DNA from: Leishmania infantum JPCM5
Lineage: Eukaryota; Euglenozoa; Kinetoplastea; Trypanosomatida; Trypanosomatidae
Direction of reading: 5' to 3'
DNA: 64,000 nucleotides
Assembly: GCF_000002875.2 (NCBI RefSeq)
Contig: NC_009415.2
Location: forward strand, 10,001-74,000
Shown: positions 9,866 to 19,833 of the stretch, piece after piece
Position numbering within the stretch: the stretch's first letter is position 1
Layout of the letters: every line of letters begins with the position of its first letter
Notes under the pieces: model-generated
Seen by the model: only the letters and a program-made list of their open reading frames with translations
What the model was told of the DNA's origin: nothing
Databases searched by the model: none
Program-made: the position numbers and the translations under genes

Positions 9866-10555
9866 CTAGAGCTCCATCTCCTTCACCACACCACAGTCGC
9901 TGATGAGCACAGTCTTGCTGGGCTTACCGTGCGGCGTGCCGTAGCTCTCCAGTTTCTTCACATGCTCGTAGCCGTGGAGGACCTGACCAAAGACGACGTG
10001 CTTCCCATCCAGCCACGGGCACGCTATGGTGCAAATGAAGAATTGCGAGCCGTTGGTGTTGCGACCGGCGTTGGCCATGGAGAGAATACCGGGGCCCTTG
10101 TGCTTGCCGGCCTTGCCGTCGAAGGACTCGTCCTTGAAGCGCGTGCCGTAGATGGAGCAGCCGCCGGTGCCGTTGCCCTTCGTGATGTCGCCACCCTGAA
10201 TCATAAAGTCTGGGATGATGCGGTGAAAGGCGCAGCCCTTGTAGGTGAGCGGCTTGCCATCTGGGGACGTGCTGCTAGTTCCCCGGCACAGCTCGCGAAA
10301 GCTCCTCGCCGTGACGGGGACGGTGTCGTCAAACAACTCAAACTCGATCCGCCCAATCGGCTCCTGGGTTGCCATGCCGAAAAAAGAGGACCCGCCCTGC
10401 TCCGCCACGTCAAAGAAGACTCGACTGTTGCGCGAGTTGGTGGTGTACGGTGTCAGGTATGGCTTGCTCGCTGGGGCCGCGTTTGCGCTGGAGGAGGCGA
10501 GGTACGAGTGCACCGCACTGCCTGCCACGAGAGCGCACGAGAATCGAAGCGCCAT
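9866..10555 (-). CDS. Cyclophilin-type peptidyl-prolyl isomerase with N-terminal extension
   Basis: 229 residues from the ATG at 10555. A complete cyclophilin domain starts near residue 45 and runs to the end. The catalytic stretch [14 protein letters not shown], the [16 protein letters not shown] block and [14 protein letters not shown] are all present. The Arg of FHRII and the Trp of PWLDGKH (the cyclosporin-contacting Trp) are kept, so an active, drug-binding isomerase is expected. The N-terminal 45 residues are hydrophobic and Ala/Ser-rich ([19 protein letters not shown]), suggesting a signal or mitochondrial targeting peptide, so it is probably an organellar or secretory cyclophilin. The family is certain; the compartment is inferred. 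Confidence 0.93.
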   Translation of the reverse strand: MALRFSCALVAGSAVHSYLASSSANAAPASKPYLTPYTTNSRNSRVFFDVAEQGGSSFFGMATQEPIGRIEFELFDDTVPVTARSFRELCRGTSSTSPDGKPLTYKGCAFHRIIPDFMIQGGDITKGNGTGGCSIYGTRFKDESFDGKAGKHKGPGILSMANAGRNTNGSQFFICTIACPWLDGKHVVFGQVLHGYEHVKKLESYGTPHGKPSKTVLISDCGVVKEMEL

Positions 10556-11109
10556 TAGGTAACAACGAGGAGGAGAAGAAAGTGGTGTTGGGGTGGGAGT
10601 GCTGCCGGGTGACTTTCCCGACCACACAGAAAGGAGGCGGGCGTGGGCGCGAAAGAATCGGCGTAGGACAGGCAAAGGACGACAACCACAAAAAAGCACA
10701 CGGAGGCGAGGAGAGGCGAAGGGCGGGGCCCGCTCACCGGTTGAGGAGCCCAAAGAAGATAGAAGAGGATGGGAAAAGGTGAAGGCAACAAGAACGACGC
10801 GCCGGAGACGGGGCGGTGTAGAGAGAGAGAGGAAAAGAGACGACCTTGTTGGTTGGCAGGCTGTGCATCAGGTGCGCATCTGCGAGTAAGAGGGTGATAG
10901 GCAGGGGGACAGCGCAGGCGTGTGCGTACGCTGGTGGCGAGAGCGTTGGTGGCGGTGCTCATTTGCTCACCTCTCACGCACCACGCACGAAGGCCCGCTG
11001 ATGTGTTAATGCCGTGGCCGTTTTCGTTCTTGACGAGGTGCGCGACGTCGACATAACAATGAGGCCAGCAGGCGAGAAGGGGGGGAGGACTGCGTCTTCT
11101 TCCGGTAGA
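10556..11109. other. Non-coding between the small membrane protein and cyclophilin
   Basis: Pyrimidine-rich in the transcript sense next to the cyclophilin ATG (10560-10590) and over 10640-10840. No gene or RNA structure recognised. Confidence 0.5.
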
Positions 11110-11511
11110 TTAGTAGCCTGGTGGTCGTGGAAGGTTCTGGATGGCGCGGGCGATGGCGCTAGTGCCGTCGATGGGCGTAATGCCCCACCAGCGATATCGG
11201 AAGTAGCAGAATGTGAAATACACAACCAAGACGATGGGGCCGATGACGGACACGTTGGCCACGGTGAGGAGCTTCTTGATTTTGAATTTCTGATCCACCG
11301 GCACCTTGCTCAGTTTATCCTCGAACATGGACAGCTCCTCGTTGCGCTCCTTCCAACGGCGGTAGGACCAGCGGTTGATGGGGTGGGTGTCCTTGTTCTC
11401 CTCCCAGTAGGTGCGCTCCCGAAGCGCGTCCTTTTTGAGCGTCTTGTTGAAGGCGTACAACCGCGCTGCGTTCACACGGCCTGCCGCCCCTTTCCTCACA
11501 AAGTTTGTCAT
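11110..11511 (-). CDS. Small single-span protein, probably mitochondrial
   Basis: 133 residues, not recognised. The first ~70 residues are strongly charged and helical (basic start MTNFVRKGAAGRVNAARLY, then RERTYWEENKD). One hydrophobic span follows at about 85-108, then a short tail rich in Pro. A basic amphipathic N-terminus, one C-proximal span and small size are typical of accessory subunits of trypanosomatid respiratory complexes or ATP synthase. No motif proves this. The start is the only upstream ATG and the stop is clear. Confidence 0.7.
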   Translation of the reverse strand: MTNFVRKGAAGRVNAARLYAFNKTLKKDALRERTYWEENKDTHPINRWSYRRWKERNEELSMFEDKLSKVPVDQKFKIKKLLTVANVSVIGPIVLVVYFTFCYFRYRWWGITPIDGTSAIARAIQNLPRPPGY

Positions 11512-11856
11512 GCTATTCTGCGGCGTCGCTCCGGTGCATATGCGAGGGGCAGAAACAGAAAAAAAAAGGATAGATGCTGTTTACAGCAGGATCGGGAGGC
11601 GATGGTGGAGAGGGAGTCAAGGACAGACCGGAGTAGACCGCGCTGAGGGTATCGATGAGGTCACTTCGGCATTTGCACGGAGCCGCACGACAGCAGATGA
11701 GGGCGCGCAAGAGATGATTGCCGTTTCATCGCGGATTCACGCGTGCATCCTCAACGTTGCCGTTGACGTTTGATTCGTTGTGTGGTTGTGCTCGTCGACG
11801 GAGTTCATGGCTCATGAGATCGCAGCAGCGTTGTCGTCGCCACCCGTGAGCGCCGC
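11512..11856. other. Non-coding, 345 bases
   Basis: Intergenic stretch between the helicase stop and the small membrane protein start. An A-run lies at about 11560-11568. Nothing else recognised. Confidence 0.5.
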
Positions 11857-14709
11857 TCACGACAGCGTCTTCTGCGCGCGGAGGTGTGCTTTGCTGGAGA
11901 GGTGCGACTCCCACTTCAAAACAGAAACGTGCTCTCGGCAGATGCGACACATAACAGTGCGGCCCTTCGCAGCCGCGCTGGCGGCCTGCTTGCCCTTCCG
12001 CTTTCTCACCCTCTTCTCCTGTCGGGGCTGCTGGGCTCGACGCGGGGGCACAATGCCCTTGCGCAGGTTGTCGAGCGTTTCCATTCGCACGTGCTTCTGC
12101 GGGTATCCGGGGAAGTGCAGGTGGAGGTACCTTTGAAACGCTGGCACCTTGTCCGCGTTCTCGTACAGCAGCTTGAACTGCATGTAGGACTGTGTGATCA
12201 TTGTCACGTCGTTCTTTACAATGGCCCCGGAGGAGGCGCGCCGCTTGCGCCACCGCAGCCGGTACGCCGCACAGAGGCGGTCCAAGTCCGCCTGCTTCTC
12301 TGGTGGCAGCCCGACTTGGAGTCGGCTGTCCGCCTGGTTGACGTTCATGAGACACCCCGCCAGCCGCTCAAACGGTGTCGCGTCGAGGCCGACGTAGCCG
12401 CCCTTGTGTATGTCGAGCGGCGGCACCGTCTTGTGTGCGCGGAGGTAGCGTTCCAGCGTCTGAAGGCACTCCTTCCACGGGTACGGCCCGTGCACGCCGT
12501 AGCGCTTCCATTGCGGCAGGCTCTCCAGGTCGCGCAGCTGGTGAACCTGGAGGTAGGTGGGGTCACCGCGCTCGTACATCTTGTAGCCGCGGCGCACGTA
12601 CTGGTAGAACATGTTCATCGACACTGGCGTACCACCGACCACCCAGGCGTCGTTCGTCTTGGGGTAGCGGTTGCAGTCGTACACGATGCGCTTCATCTCC
12701 TCAAAGATGCTCTTCCACGGGAGCCGCGCGGCGCGGTGGAGGCGGTCGGTGTCGCGAGTGGAGTAGCGCACACCACGTCGAATAGCTGGCAGAACAAATC
12801 GGTGGAGCTTCTCCGACGTCAGCCTGAGCGAGCGAACGCCGACAACGTCGATGTCGTACGATTTCTTCTGAGGGTCGATCATGTACTCAAACAATTTCGG
12901 GTCCTCGTCCATGAGAGCATCCGTGAAAGGGATGAGAGTGGAGAAGCTCTGCAGATTGATGGGGTGATCCGCGGCGTGTCTGCGGTCATAGACGGCTGGC
13001 AGAAAGACGAACGACGGCGGTTTGCCCTCCATCCTGTTCAGCGGCCGGCAAATGCTCTGGATGATGTCGCGCGAGCTGTATCGCGGCGCGGCGAAAAAGA
13101 CGGCGTTGAGGTCCGGTATCTCCACCCCCTCCTGGAAAAGGCGCACATTCAGCAGAAGGCACCGCTTCGCCGTTGTGAAGGACTGTAGGGCATGGGCCAC
13201 GGCCGCGGCGCCCATGCGCGAGTGCGCGATGAGCACCGAGAAGGCCGCAACGTCGCTGGGGGGTGTCTCCGCCATTAGCTCCTCGTACATCTTGAGAGCG
13301 TGGGCGATGTCGCGGCAAAAGACGAGCATCTTGTCCACCATGCGCATCGCCTCGAACAGGTATGGATTCATGTGCGACATCGTGCCGCCCAGCACGACGC
13401 GCACGGAGAAGGGGTTCACGTAGCCATCGTTGATGCCCTCACGAAGGTAGTAGCGGTAGGCGATGCCGCCAAAGTAGCCGGTGTCACTCATTTTGATGGG
13501 TGTGTCGTACGTGGGGGTGGCCGTGAGGAAGAGGCGCTGACCATGCAGTGGGAGCTTCAGCACGGTGTTGAACGCCGTATCGGCTGCGCTGCCGCACACG
13601 CGGTGGCACTCGTCGAAAACGGTGAGCTGAAAGATGTTTAGCTCCTTGAGCAGCGGCGATGAGTGGTACGTGGAGACGACAACCACTTTGGGATTGCCCA
13701 GGATGGTTTCTCGAATGACGTCGGGGTTCGTCGTCATGGACTGACACTTGTTCCCGCTTAGCACCACCGGGAGTGGGTCGGAGCCGATGAGGAGCAGCGG
13801 CGTGTCCTGCAGACCGTAGGCGACGAGTTTGCGCACCGTCTGCCGAAGCAGGGAAAGCCCAGGGACGAGGTAGAGAACGCGCCCGCTACTACCCTCCTGG
13901 AGGGTGCGCTGAATGATGTGGTACGCCACCGGTGTTTTGCCGCATCGGCACGCCATCTGGCACACGGCTTTCTTGCGCTCGCGGAGCTCTGCCATGAGAC
14001 GGGCAACGGCCTCCTGTTGGTAAGGCCGAAGCACGTCAAGGGAGTAGTCGTTGTGGTCGATCCAGGTGGAGAGAAAGCTGAAGTCTCCGCTGCAGAGGCC
14101 CTCCTCATCTTCCTCGCCTTTACTCACCGCAGGATAGACGTCTTCGTGGAGAGACGAGTGAGGCGTGTGCATGCCAGCCTTGACGCCGTCGAGAACTTCA
14201 CGGTACGGCGCAATGGTGGTAGAGACCATGGCGGGAGAGGGCGGGGCCGCGTCTGGATCCTCGTCCGCCACGGTGGCTTTCAAGCCGGTGAAAGTGTGCC
14301 GACGTGGCCGCTGCCGAGGGTCGGCTGATGACGCTGCGTCGAGCGTGCCTCCGTAATGCGGACGCATGCGTTGGACAACGGAGAGGCGCAGCTTGCGTGC
14401 GAGCACCGCCGCTGTCTCCGTCACCTCGTCCTCGCTGAGCCGAATCAGCTCGCGGTGCTCGACACGTTTCGCGCTCAGGCAAAACAGCACCGACTGCTCG
14501 AGCAGAAGCGCCTCCTTGCTGGTCTGGCACTCGAAGACGGAGACATAGTGCCACTCCGGTGTAAAGCACGTCGTGAAAGAGGCCATTTCGAGGCGCGTCT
14601 CAAGGCAGGTGCTGTAGCCAATCTTCACAAACCCGGCAGCCTTCAGCCATGGGTGCTGCGCCACATAGAAGCCGATTGTCTGGAGGCGACATGATGAGCG
14701 GCTGAGCAT
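11857..14709 (-). CDS. GIY-YIG nuclease-like / SF2 helicase / C2H2 zinc-finger fusion
   Basis: 950 residues from the ATG at 14709; the 20 extra upstream codons need a GTG start. Residues 12-90 resemble the T5orf172 branch of GIY-YIG nucleases: GFYV and VKIGYST stand for the GIY and YIG strands, followed by a conserved Arg (ETRLEM) and Glu (LLLEQ). A helicase core follows: LRPYQ near 228, Walker A CRCGKT at 254-259, DECH at 366-369, TATP at 396-399, and motif VI QSICRPLNR. A helicase-associated region of Trp/Tyr-rich repeats follows. A C2H2 finger closes the protein (C921, C924, H936, H942). The Ser/Arg-rich N-terminus MLSRSSCRLQ could target mitochondria. The architecture recalls phage and giant-virus restriction-type helicases more than cellular RNA helicases. 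The role is unknown; DNA or RNA remodelling with strand cleavage is an inference. Confidence 0.85.
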   Translation of the reverse strand: MLSRSSCRLQTIGFYVAQHPWLKAAGFVKIGYSTCLETRLEMASFTTCFTPEWHYVSVFECQTSKEALLLEQSVLFCLSAKRVEHRELIRLSEDEVTETAAVLARKLRLSVVQRMRPHYGGTLDAASSADPRQRPRRHTFTGLKATVADEDPDAAPPSPAMVSTTIAPYREVLDGVKAGMHTPHSSLHEDVYPAVSKGEEDEEGLCSGDFSFLSTWIDHNDYSLDVLRPYQQEAVARLMAELRERKKAVCQMACRCGKTPVAYHIIQRTLQEGSSGRVLYLVPGLSLLRQTVRKLVAYGLQDTPLLLIGSDPLPVVLSGNKCQSMTTNPDVIRETILGNPKVVVVSTYHSSPLLKELNIFQLTVFDECHRVCGSAADTAFNTVLKLPLHGQRLFLTATPTYDTPIKMSDTGYFGGIAYRYYLREGINDGYVNPFSVRVVLGGTMSHMNPYLFEAMRMVDKMLVFCRDIAHALKMYEELMAETPPSDVAAFSVLIAHSRMGAAAVAHALQSFTTAKRCLLLNVRLFQEGVEIPDLNAVFFAAPRYSSRDIIQSICRPLNRMEGKPPSFVFLPAVYDRRHAADHPINLQSFSTLIPFTDALMDEDPKLFEYMIDPQKKSYDIDVVGVRSLRLTSEKLHRFVLPAIRRGVRYSTRDTDRLHRAARLPWKSIFEEMKRIVYDCNRYPKTNDAWVVGGTPVSMNMFYQYVRRGYKMYERGDPTYLQVHQLRDLESLPQWKRYGVHGPYPWKECLQTLERYLRAHKTVPPLDIHKGGYVGLDATPFERLAGCLMNVNQADSRLQVGLPPEKQADLDRLCAAYRLRWRKRRASSGAIVKNDVTMITQSYMQFKLLYENADKVPAFQRYLHLHFPGYPQKHVRMETLDNLRKGIVPPRRAQQPRQEKRVRKRKGKQAASAAAKGRTVMCRICREHVSVLKWESHLSSKAHLRAQKTLS

Positions 14710-16427
14710 TCCATCACACGCGGCACTGCGCGAGGGCGTGAGCGCGCGTCTGTACCTCGTGTGTGCCACTGAGCAAGGAGGGTCGTCGTTTGGTGGGAGG
14801 GGATGGGGGGAGGGGGAGGGCTGAATTGAGGGAGCGAAAAGTAAAAGAGCCCCAACGGTCGATATAGAGGAGTGCTTCTATGGGTCTATGAGGGGGATGC
14901 AAGACGAGGACGTACGAGGCGTCAGCGGTAATGATGCCGCCCCACACCTTTGTGAGTCTTTAGTGTCTGGCGAGTGCGAACACCAGAAATCCCGAAACGA
15001 CGAGCTCGGTGAGGTAGCCTGCAGCCGCTGCCTCCTCACGGGATTCACAGAATGAGGGAGAAAGGGGCATAGGAGACAGAAAGGCACAAGCACGCGGTTT
15101 TTCTCCGATCTCTAGGCTTTTTCAGAGTAGTGCGCTTGGCTGCAGTGAGCATCGCAGCAGCGGATACGAACTCCCCATCCCTTTAGTGCTGGTACTCAGA
15201 CAGAGGCCTCCTTTCGCTGGTGAGAGCTCAAAACAAGCGCAACGACAAGGAAAGACAGAGCGCATCACAACACTCCTCGTTCACCACTAAACGGTATCAT
15301 CGTACAGAGCGAGGGAGGAGGGAGGTGGAAGAAGTGCGATCGGCTCGCATCAGAGCCGCCTCGCTTGTAGGTTTCACTTTTCATTTTGTGGCCATTTCGC
15401 AACAGTTTGGCAGACTTCGCTCTGCCGCTCGCGTGTGCGACTACAACACTACCTGTGGCACTGCTGCCATCCCCGTTTCTTTCGAGCGCTTCTTTCTTAA
15501 GGGGGGGATCTCACAAACACACTCACTCACACACACAGGATGAGGCTACATGCACACTTGTGTGCGTGCATGTTAAATAGAGAGAGAGACTTGCAGAGGA
15601 TAACGTGCCTCGCTTTCCTTTGTTTTAGCGTGCTGGCGCATTCACCAGCTTACCTTGCGCATTTAAGAGGAGAATAAGAAACCAAAATGAATTATGTCCT
15701 TTCGTTGCTCTTATCGTGTGCGTGTGTGTGTTGATCAAGAGCCCCTCCCGTTTCTTTTTTTTCTTTCGCACGGTTTGCTTCTCTCATCTATGCCAACAGA
15801 GGCACGCAACAACAACAAAGACGCACACGCACACACACGCGCGCACACATCGGCGCATCGATTACGTCTCTCTCTCTCTTTGTTCCTTTCGTTGTTTCGC
15901 ACCGATTTTCTTTTTTTCTTACGTCCGCCCCGGTGTGCCCGTCGACACGTCACACAGACGCCGCGGAGGCGCTCATTTTTGCCGTTGCCCCCCTTTTTTA
16001 CGCTCCCGTCTCTCTTCTCTTTACTTTGCTTTGCTGGATGGCGCGAGTGCATGACGAGTGTGGGTGGGGTGGTGGTGGATAAGAAGAGGAAGAAGAGACA
16101 TACAGAACGCAGCACACACACACACAGACTTGCGTCAGAACGACACAGCCCAGAGAAGAAACCAACAGCGGGCCCGGAGAGGAGATATGCCCATCCACGC
16201 CGTAATCGAGAGAGAGGGAGAGAGAATAGGAGGCCGGAGGCTCATCCAACTAGACAGAGAGTGGCGCGCCCAAACGAAAAATGCGGAGACAGGAAAGCAC
16301 AAAGGCGTCAAGGACTGCCGCGCATCGCTGAGTGTGTGGAAGCGTGGCACAGGGAATGCACCACGCAGAATGAGAGGAGATCACCTCGGCTACCCCCTAC
16401 ACGCGTTGGCATCAGCCCACAAACGTT
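14710..16427. other. Non-coding 1.7 kb, 3' UTR of the CCCH protein
   Basis: A long gap with many short repeats: CA/CT-rich microsatellite at about 15800-15890, T-rich tracts at 15750-15780 and 15900-15925, and A/G-rich tracts at 16070-16260. A plus-strand frame of 340 codons (15694-16716) is low-complexity and overlaps the CCCH gene, so it was rejected. A long regulatory 3' UTR for an mRNA-binding protein would explain the length. Confidence 0.55.
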
Positions 16428-17123
16428 CTACTCTTTCTTCTCCGCGTCCTCGGCTTCCTTGTCTGCCACCGGCTTCTCAGGCGCCTTCTCAGCAGACTTC
16501 TCCTCCTTCTTCGCGACCGTCTTCTCCTCAGTCTTCTCCGGCGTTGACTCGCCCGGCTTCTCGTTCTTCTTTGGTGCGTCCTCCTTCGCCGGCGCCTCAG
16601 CCTCGGCGTCCTTGGCGGTGCCGTGCACACGGCACTTGGCGCCAAACTGGCACGCGCGACCCTTTACATCGTCGTGCAGAAAGCGGCATCCGTCGCCGAA
16701 CTTGCACGAGCCCTGAAGGTTGAAACAGCAGGCGGTCTGGCGTTCCCACTCGCGCTGGGTCTCGAGCGTGCCGCCGACAAAAGGCTTCTTGCGGCGTAGC
16801 GGGAGCCCGCCACGGCCGCCACGGAAGCCGCCGCGCATGTTGTTGTAGCCGCCACTACCGGCACTCGGATAGTACCAGCCACCGCGGCCGCGACCACCAC
16901 GGTATCCGGGCATCGCCGGCGGGTACCCCTGCGGAACGTTGTACATGGGGTTACCCATCGGATAGACCTGTGGCGGCTGATAGTAGTTGACCGGGGGCTG
17001 GTTGTAGGCGTGTGGCGGTATGCCATCCATGTGGCGGCTCATGTTGTAGCCACCATCGTTGTAGGATGCTCGGCTGTACTGTGGCACCTGGCCCTGAGCA
17101 TCGTAATGGGGACGCTGCATCAT
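16428..17123 (-). CDS. CCCH zinc-finger RNA-binding protein with RGG region
   Basis: 231 residues from the first of two adjacent ATGs (17123). The N-terminal third is Tyr/Pro/Asn/Gln-rich and probably disordered, with repeated PPQVYP-type motifs. An RGG/RG segment follows at about residues 80-125 (GYRGGRGRGG, RGGFRGGRGG). A single complete CCCH finger (C-x6-C-x5-C-x3-H in CFNLQGSCKFGDGCRFLH) comes next, then an imperfect partner (CQFGAKCRVH) about twelve residues later. The last ~70 residues are Lys/Glu/Pro repeats. Proteins of this make-up bind mRNA and set transcript stability or translation in trypanosomatids, which lack promoter-level control. Which regulator it is cannot be told from here. 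Confidence 0.85.
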   Translation of the reverse strand: MMQRPHYDAQGQVPQYSRASYNDGGYNMSRHMDGIPPHAYNQPPVNYYQPPQVYPMGNPMYNVPQGYPPAMPGYRGGRGRGGWYYPSAGSGGYNNMRGGFRGGRGGLPLRRKKPFVGGTLETQREWERQTACCFNLQGSCKFGDGCRFLHDDVKGRACQFGAKCRVHGTAKDAEAEAPAKEDAPKKNEKPGESTPEKTEEKTVAKKEEKSAEKAPEKPVADKEAEDAEKKE

Positions 17124-17833
17124 CGTATCCGACAACGAGTAGTAGCAAGGATTAGATACACTGTGATCTCTGGAGTGTCGGAGAATCGGCACGCGGTTGG
17201 CAAAGAGGGGAGAAGAAAGGGGGAGGTGGGAGGGGGAGGGGATCAAGAGGCCTGGCAGGGAAGCGGTGGTCTGAAAAGGCGAGAGGGCACCCTGAATGCA
17301 TCAGCGACGCGCAGCCGAGCCTATGGGAGAGGGGGGTGCCTTTGACCACCAGGAAGGAGAGCCCATATGAAAGGATCAGGTGGAGATGAGTGATCTACAC
17401 ACACACACACACGTGCACAAAGGTCACCTGCCAGCACTGCGCAGCGGGCAGCCAAGAGGCCAGCCCGTCGGCGATACATTAAATCGTGAGTTCCAACGAC
17501 ATTCCAAGAAGTCGAGCCCCACGCGGACACCAGCCTAGGAGAAAAATGGGGGAAACAAAGAGAGACGCGACGCCCTGCCAATGCCGCTGCGGCCGCACAA
17601 TGCCGGGTGCACGAGAGAGGGCAGGACAGAGAGGCAGATGCACAGGAGCAAGGAAAAGCGCGCGAGCACGACTCCAGTGTGTGGCCGACGGCGGTAGCCA
17701 TGGGCGCACCCACGATGAGGACATGCAAACATATAAGAGGCGAAGTGCCCAGCAAGGAGGAAAGGCACAGCAAATATGACACGGCGATACATGTGTATTT
17801 TACATCCAACAGGAACACGCACCAAAGAGGTGG
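17124..17833. other. Non-coding, about 0.7 kb
   Basis: Pyrimidine-rich in the transcript sense close to the CCCH start (17205-17245), the probable splice signal. A CA run lies at 17399-17412. Frames on both strands here have no domain. Confidence 0.5.
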
Positions 17834-19312
17834 TCACAGCTCCATTACATCGCTACGCAGCGCATCCTCGTCCCCTGCGAACGCCAGCACCGCCTGCTGA
17901 AGCCGTCGCAGCTTCGTGTCGAAATAGGTCTGGATCCACACCTGCGCCTTGTCGGCGAGCTGCGTGAGGGGCTGACGTGACACGGAGTCGATGACGTAGC
18001 ACATGGGGGCCGAAGCTGTTGATTCCTGAACCTTGGCGGGGAGGCGCAGAGTGCGCATGAGATCGACGACGCCGTTCTCCGTCAGCGCGTCCGCCGCATC
18101 TGCCGGGATCTCCATGTTATAGGGCTCTGCGCGGCGGGTAAGGAAGTGGTTGCGGGCGTGGTAAAAGAGATCTTCGAACAGGCAGCACATCGATTTCTTC
18201 TCGAGAAGAATGCGGTCGCGAGTCTCGACCGCCAGAGATGGCAGGCCACTCCAGTCGAAGGCATCGGCGGCAGCGCCGGAGCTCGCACGGCCCTCCTGCT
18301 GACCGTCTGCGCTAGAGGATGAGGGCTTGTCACCTTGCGCGGCCGCCTCGCTGTAGGCCGCCCCGCGGCATCCCATCCGTTTCATGTACGTTTCGTAAAA
18401 CATCTCATCGTTTGTGAGCCGGAGGTATGCCTCGTCAGCGCTGCGCAGCAGCTCCTCCTCGTCGAAGGCGTTGTCGGCCATCGACGGCTCACCGAAGTTG
18501 GTGATGAGGTTGACGGGCATCTCGCTTGGCGTGTTGCGGTCCGACACGCGCAGCGACCCGCACCACAGCAGCCACAGCCGGTCGCGCTGGTCACCCTTGA
18601 AGTAGAGCACCATCCGCGTGATGTACTTGTGTTCGGTGTAGTAGAAGTGCTGAACGATGTTGCCGCACAGCTGCTTCACCTCTATCGCAATGTTGCCAGA
18701 CACGCTGCCCTCATCGCTTAGAAAGGTGGGGCCGTCGTAGGTGACAGTGATGGAGAAGGGGTCGCGCTCAGCTCTCTTGCGGTCGAAGATGCGGTACTTG
18801 TTCGTGCGGCGCTGTACCATGCAGACGCGCGGGCTCCACACGACCTTGATGACACTGTTCTGATACCCCTTCGGAAGGATAAACTTCTGCAGAATGCCAT
18901 CCGGCTTGACCTTGCGTGCAAGGAAGGCGGCCAGCGTGTCGCGGGTGAACACCTCGACGAGTGTGTTGACCTCCGTCTCACCGTCGTCGGTTGTCTGCTC
19001 CGTTGTGCAGAGGTAGGTGGCGGCGATGGGGGAGCCATCGCAGAGGTCTTGTGTAAAGCCATGCTCGATGGTGTTGGCGTCGAGGTCCTTGCCTTGCTTG
19101 CGCACCACCTCCTTCGCCTTCATGTCCGTTGTGTACCAGCCGCGTGGAAAGTTGTGCTCAAACACGACCGTGTCCGGAATGCGAATCCCGCGGCACGCCT
19201 TCATCGTCTTTGGGTTGCGCTTTGCCAGAATGTTGTACAGCCCGGCGACGATGTCGTCCCCCTCGAGGGGGTGGTTCTTCATCCACGTATGGTCCCTGTG
19301 TGCGCGCGACAT
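17834..19312 (-). CDS. Conserved protein of unknown function, 492 residues
   Basis: Starts MSRAHRDHTWMKNHP at the ATG at 19312; the longer frame to 19543 reads through intergenic sequence. The N-terminal half looks like a folded domain, with a strand-rich run from about residue 140: VVWSPRVCMVQRRTN, then TVTYDGP, then ITRMVLYFKGDQRDRLWLLW near 250-270. That last stretch looks like a conserved core of a eukaryotic family that I cannot name. A low-complexity Ser/Ala/Gln insert lies at about 350-380, and a helical, charged C-terminus follows. No catalytic motif, membrane span or signal peptide is seen. I do not assign a function. Confidence 0.8.
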   Translation of the reverse strand: MSRAHRDHTWMKNHPLEGDDIVAGLYNILAKRNPKTMKACRGIRIPDTVVFEHNFPRGWYTTDMKAKEVVRKQGKDLDANTIEHGFTQDLCDGSPIAATYLCTTEQTTDDGETEVNTLVEVFTRDTLAAFLARKVKPDGILQKFILPKGYQNSVIKVVWSPRVCMVQRRTNKYRIFDRKRAERDPFSITVTYDGPTFLSDEGSVSGNIAIEVKQLCGNIVQHFYYTEHKYITRMVLYFKGDQRDRLWLLWCGSLRVSDRNTPSEMPVNLITNFGEPSMADNAFDEEELLRSADEAYLRLTNDEMFYETYMKRMGCRGAAYSEAAAQGDKPSSSSADGQQEGRASSGAAADAFDWSGLPSLAVETRDRILLEKKSMCCLFEDLFYHARNHFLTRRAEPYNMEIPADAADALTENGVVDLMRTLRLPAKVQESTASAPMCYVIDSVSRQPLTQLADKAQVWIQTYFDTKLRRLQQAVLAFAGDEDALRSDVMEL

Positions 19313-19833
19313 CTTACTAGGGGAGCGTGAGCCGGAAGGGTAACCAGAGTCGCGGAGGAGGAGAAAGGTGCCCTGAAAGAGAACGGGGCAGGTCAGGGCA
19401 GCGCCGACACCGCTGTCGCGCTTGCTGTGTTGTGCTGTGCGGACTGCCTCGTGTGTCGCCAAAGCGAGTCGAGGACGAATGAAGAGAATGCGCAGAGACA
19501 GGCGCGGAAAACGAAGCGGGAAAAGCAAGGAGGACAGGATCACGAGAGATGTGGGTGAAGGTCGAGGAGCGCGGACAGGGATGGGTGGGTGGCTGGCACG
19601 CCCGGGGGATAAGGGCGAGATCGCTGAAGGTGGAGTAGGCTCTCACTGGAAGGCCATGAGTGCAACGACGATGGCATTGTGCACGCAGCGTGCAGTGCCG
19701 AGGTTCTGGAGTGGAGGGGGAAGGATGGCTCGGTTGAGAATGGCGAAAAACGCACAGGAAATGTCTCCAACACAACGGAGGCAACACCATCACCACGGGC
19801 GATGATGCACGAATGCGTGGGCAGCGCCCCAAT
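19313..19833. other. Non-coding, about 0.5 kb
   Basis: Between the KAE1 stop and the start of the 492-residue protein. It is purine-rich on the plus strand at 19350-19385, a likely splice signal in the transcript sense. No gene seen. Confidence 0.5.

Noticed and set aside
11884..13188. 434-codon plus-strand open frame
   Set aside because: Antisense to the helicase; its composition is the mirror of that gene.
15694..16716. 340-codon plus-strand open frame
   Set aside because: Translates microsatellite and Arg/His-rich low-complexity sequence and runs into the CCCH gene on the other strand.
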